Shown piece by piece: positions 61,096 to 64,000 of a stretch of DNA of 64,000 nt (position 1 is its first letter; each line of letters begins with the position of its first letter). A model generated the notes under the pieces. That model ran no database searches. It had not been told where the DNA came from and worked only from the letters and a program-made list of their open reading frames with translations. Source of the stretch: Allolobophora icterica (lineage: Eukaryota; Annelida; Clitellata; Crassiclitellata; Lumbricidae); NCBI GenBank assembly GCA_963556255.1, contig OY744608.1, forward strand, positions 9,981,103 through 10,045,102, written 5' to 3'. The translations under genes were made by a program, and so were the position numbers.

Positions 61096-62723
61096 TTTGT
61101 TTAATCATAGACTCAAGCTGACATTAACGCAGCTTGTTACATAGAAACAATTTATAGGAGAGGAAGTAACTATTAAGCTGGGGGTTAAACTATGGATTAA
61201 AGTATTTCAGAATAAGGTTTGTTTTAGATCATGGAGTGTTTATATACATGTACATGTATACTCTATAGAATGTTTATCATGACGATCGCTAGAGCTCCAG
61301 GAGTTGACTGCACAAGGTGACAAGGTGATACTCTATAGCAGCGGTTCTCAACCTTTTGAGACTCAATGACCACTTATAAATTTTGTGTCTCGGTCGCGGA
61401 CCACCACTAAAAACTGTGCCAAACACAAATTACTACAAAAGAATTTTTGCCACAAATCCGCGTACTATTAGTTTCATGCTGCCATCTAACCGATTCTAGC
61501 GATTGAAATAAAGCACAGATTTTCAAAATTGACAAATTTTGTCTGTTTGCATGTTTTTAATTGTAAAAAAAATATAAATTGTAGGCTTTGCTCGCTGACC
61601 ACCAGGTAAATGGCTGCGGACCACCAGTGGTCCGCGGACCACAGGTTGAGAACCACTGCTCTATAGTCATAGTTTAAGCACAGTATAAATAATTACACAG
61701 TAAGACGACTCCCGGCCGATGCTGCAGTCAGAATGTGTGACCGATCGCCATTTTGAATCTGAGCCGCTAACACGCCAATACACCGGAACCCAACACATCA
61801 AATATTATTAAACGTTACAACAACATTGAGGACTACACGCCGATACATCGGAATCCATCACATAATATATTTTTAAACGTTACAACAACATCGAGGACTT
61901 ATTATAATTAACAATATTATTCTTAACGTTAATTTCGGTTTAAATCTATAATTCAAGAGCTCGGATTCAAAATGGCGTCACCCCAAAAACTAGTCAACAG
62001 TTAGCATTGCGAGTCGACGTACTGTGTAATTATTTATACTGTGGTTTAAGTCTTTAAGCAATCATGAGAAGCAAAAGAATCGGAAATGTTAATTAATAGA
62101 TTGTAATCGGCGCATTACACTAAGAAAACGTGAGTTTCGCGCAACTAATTTAACTCGTTAAGATTGATTGAATGATTGAAAGACGTCGAACTTCTGAACT
62201 CGCCAGAATTAGGAATTTCTTGCTTGTTCGTAAGCGACTTAAAAGTCGAGTGTTGTAAGCGTAGAAATGATTGATCGCCTACCAATTGAGAAGTTATCAA
62301 AAGCTGACCTGTCATTTGATGGATGCGGTTGTCTTTTTTTCTCGTTATGGCAGTATAAATTTTCTATGTAACAAGCTGCGTTAATGTCAGCTTGAGTCTA
62401 TGAATAAACGAAATTGACTGATTGATTTAGCCAGTAAGCCATAAAGCCAAAAATCTATTGCAAATTCAAGACTAGTAGGCCTATGATTTATCCTATGGCT
62501 TAATTATCGTAAAAAAGTTACAGTTTTAGCTTCGGCAGAAATAGGGCCCTATCATCCATTCGCAAGCCGTTTATCTTCGTAATGATGATTCGGAAATCAC
62601 ATTACAGCATAGACCTACCGCAAAACTAATTAAACGCCTGCCTGCCTCCCATGGTGGATAAAATCGATTTGTTCAAATAAAAGCCGGTCTTGAAAAACAA
62701 TCTGGTCTCGCTTAGTTGCCCGC
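60776..62723. mobile_element. Long inverted-repeat (foldback-type) structure, arms about 370-380 bp
   Basis: Left arm 60776-61157 and right arm 62354-62723 are inverted copies with, by eye, close to 90 % identity. Both start GCGGGCAACTAAGCGAGACC at the outside and carry ATAAACGGCTTGCGAATGG and CTGACATTAACGCAGCTTG inside. The left arm has an AATC array (61061-61095) that is only two or three units in the right arm. The 1.2-kb centre has no recognisable coding and contains a later hAT insertion. No target duplication was seen, so a mobile origin is inferred from the arms only. Confidence 0.75.
61339..61658. mobile_element. Non-autonomous hAT element, 320 bp, perfect 8-bp TSD, SPIN-like ends
   Basis: TSD CTCTATAG at 61331-61338 and 61659-61666. 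The left end CAGCGGTTCTCAACCTTTTG and reverse-complemented right end CAGTGGTTCTCAACCTGTGG share 16 of 20 bases. GGTCCGCGGACC near the right end is a perfect 12-bp palindrome. The CAGCGGTTCTCAACC terminus resembles that of SPIN-type and related hATs known for horizontal spread. It is nested inside the inverted-repeat structure. Confidence 0.93.
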
Positions 62724-62750
62724 TTGCATTAACATCAACTCGCAAATTTG

Positions 62751-63613
62751 CAGTCTTGTTGTCAAGACCTTAAACCTCAAGACCAAGACCAAGACCAAGA
62801 CCTTGAACCTCAAGACCAAGACCAAGACCTTGAACCTCAAGACCAAGACCAAGACCTTGAACCTCAAGACCAAGACCAAGACCAAGACCTTGAACCTCAA
62901 GACCAAGACCGAGACCCAAAAAATCACAGTCGTATCCAGACTTCTAGTCCTTACTAAAAATTGTCCTGTCGGACTACTCGTTATTTTAATGAAAACATGA
63001 GTTTTTTCTTTTATTCAAGCAAAACAACTCTAAATGGAGACTGCAGAGAATTCCGAATTCGTATTTACAAAAGTCCTTCATGCGAAATGTTATTCCAAAT
63101 GCCTGCTGAATTTTATAAAAACCAATTTGCTCAGAAGTTTCTGACCAAGACGTGACCTTTGGGGGAAAACACGGTCTACAAGTGTTGAAATCGCTAGCAC
63201 ACAAAGCAGCTTTTCAGGAACCGGATGTAAATGTACAAATTAATCAGGAGTCTGTTCTGAAATCATTCCATGGTAAATAACCGGAAGTCAAAATAATTGT
63301 CCAAAACAACAGTGAAGCCTCATTCACACCGTGTAAATACTAAAGCAATAACTGTATGAGTAATTGTTGGATAAATTTTTAAAATTCTTGCCGTTTGTTA
63401 AAATTAATGACTGTTCATATTGACAAAAGTCTTGGTCTTGGTCTTGCAAAACCAAGACCAAGACTTTGAACCTCAAGACCAAGACCAAGACCTTGAACCT
63501 CAAGACCAAGACCAAGACCAAGACCTTGAACCTCAAGACCAAGACCAAGACTTTTAAAAACGAACTCGAGTGCACTCGAGACCAAGACCTTGGTCTCGAG
63601 GACAACAAGACTG
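62751..63613 (-). mobile_element. hAT element with (CTTGGT)n/(ACCAAG)n arrays, copy 2
   Basis: TSD CAAATTTG at 62743-62750 and 63614-63621. Perfect 13-bp inverted repeats CAGTCTTGTTGTC. In reverse orientation it matches the copy at 16055-16950 through both arrays, the CTCGAGTGCACTCGAG palindrome (63565-63580) and the interior. The transposase part is shorter and lacks the SATSAPVE block. It lies 27 bp beyond the right arm of the inverted-repeat structure. Confidence 0.95.
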
Positions 63614-63621
63614 CAAATTTG

Positions 63622-64000
63622 ATTTGAACTGCACCAATTCTCAAATCCTTATCACAGCTAACCACGAAACCGACATGAATTAAGGATAGGCCTATCGAAG
63701 ATTTTATTATTTCGATATGTTTTTAGCGGCTAAATTTTCGTAAGACTTGATGCGTGACTTGGATATAGGGCCCAGATACAGTTACACGACTTTTTTTCTG
63801 GGGTAGGGTTCAGCAAGTTAAAGGGTATACAGAGCGTGCGCCGAGTCCTATAATTCCAGATTTAATCCGTTCAACATGGAATAGTGACGTAGCTAAGTGA
63901 ACTGACCCAATTTTACCGATGACGCGGAATGATACAGAGCTGCGACTAGGCTATAGGCCTAGCCTACTTTTTAAATTTTGGATTGTCCGCATAATATGTA
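63622..64000. other. Unremarkable sequence to the window end
   Basis: No coding, tandem or element signal, apart from two AGGCCTA palindromic words (63687 and 63955). Confidence 0.5.

Overview
Eukaryotic, intron-dominated DNA, most likely from a marine invertebrate. I cannot name the species. I tally roughly 15 % simple tandem repeat, plus many decayed LINEs, SINEs and cut-and-paste DNA transposons. There is no bacterial-style gene packing, no CRISPR array and no operon.

The window is essentially one gene. Seven small plus-strand exons (3057-3105, 18618-18662, 46125-46269, 55659-55812, about 56830-56895, 57987-58081, 59843-59901) each have AG/GT borders and agree in splice phase. Joined in order they read as the C-terminal half of a homologue of the vertebrate protein KIAA0513 (SBF2-domain family), ending in a stop codon at 59899-59901. 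About 0.6 kb of coding sequence is spread over 57 kb. The upstream exons lie before the window. None of the long ORFs in the window is the gene; most are translations of microsatellites.

Intron 1 (3106-18617): LINE pieces, including a minus-strand reverse transcriptase at 10010-10907; a 10-bp-TSD inverted-repeat element (6974-7462); and a 2.6-kb hAT element (14612-17254) that contains a minisatellite and, nested in it, a second hAT (16055-16950). Intron 2 (18663-46124): huge microsatellites, a hAT at 25279-25769, a 2.5-kb hAT with transposase remnant (37628-40111) holding LINE and LTR-like insertions, a hAT at 40970-41332, and a pogo-type transposon (43226-45519). Intron 3 (46270-55658): three LINE remnants, a 730-bp composite microsatellite and a CRE-rich duplication. 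Introns 4-6: CATC and CA arrays, a SINE with a MIR-like core, a 21-bp perfect hairpin and a TGACGTCA-bearing tandem repeat. Downstream of the gene: a 1.95-kb inverted-repeat structure with a hAT nested in it, then a second copy of the 16055-16950 hAT family.

The clearest repeat result is a set of DNA transposons whose borders can be read to the base. Six have perfect 8-bp or 10-bp target-site duplications, two hATs have 6/8 duplications, and the pogo element has a TA. One hAT family (two copies) carries arrays built on CTTGGT/ACCAAG and still encodes part of the hAT C-terminal dimerisation domain.
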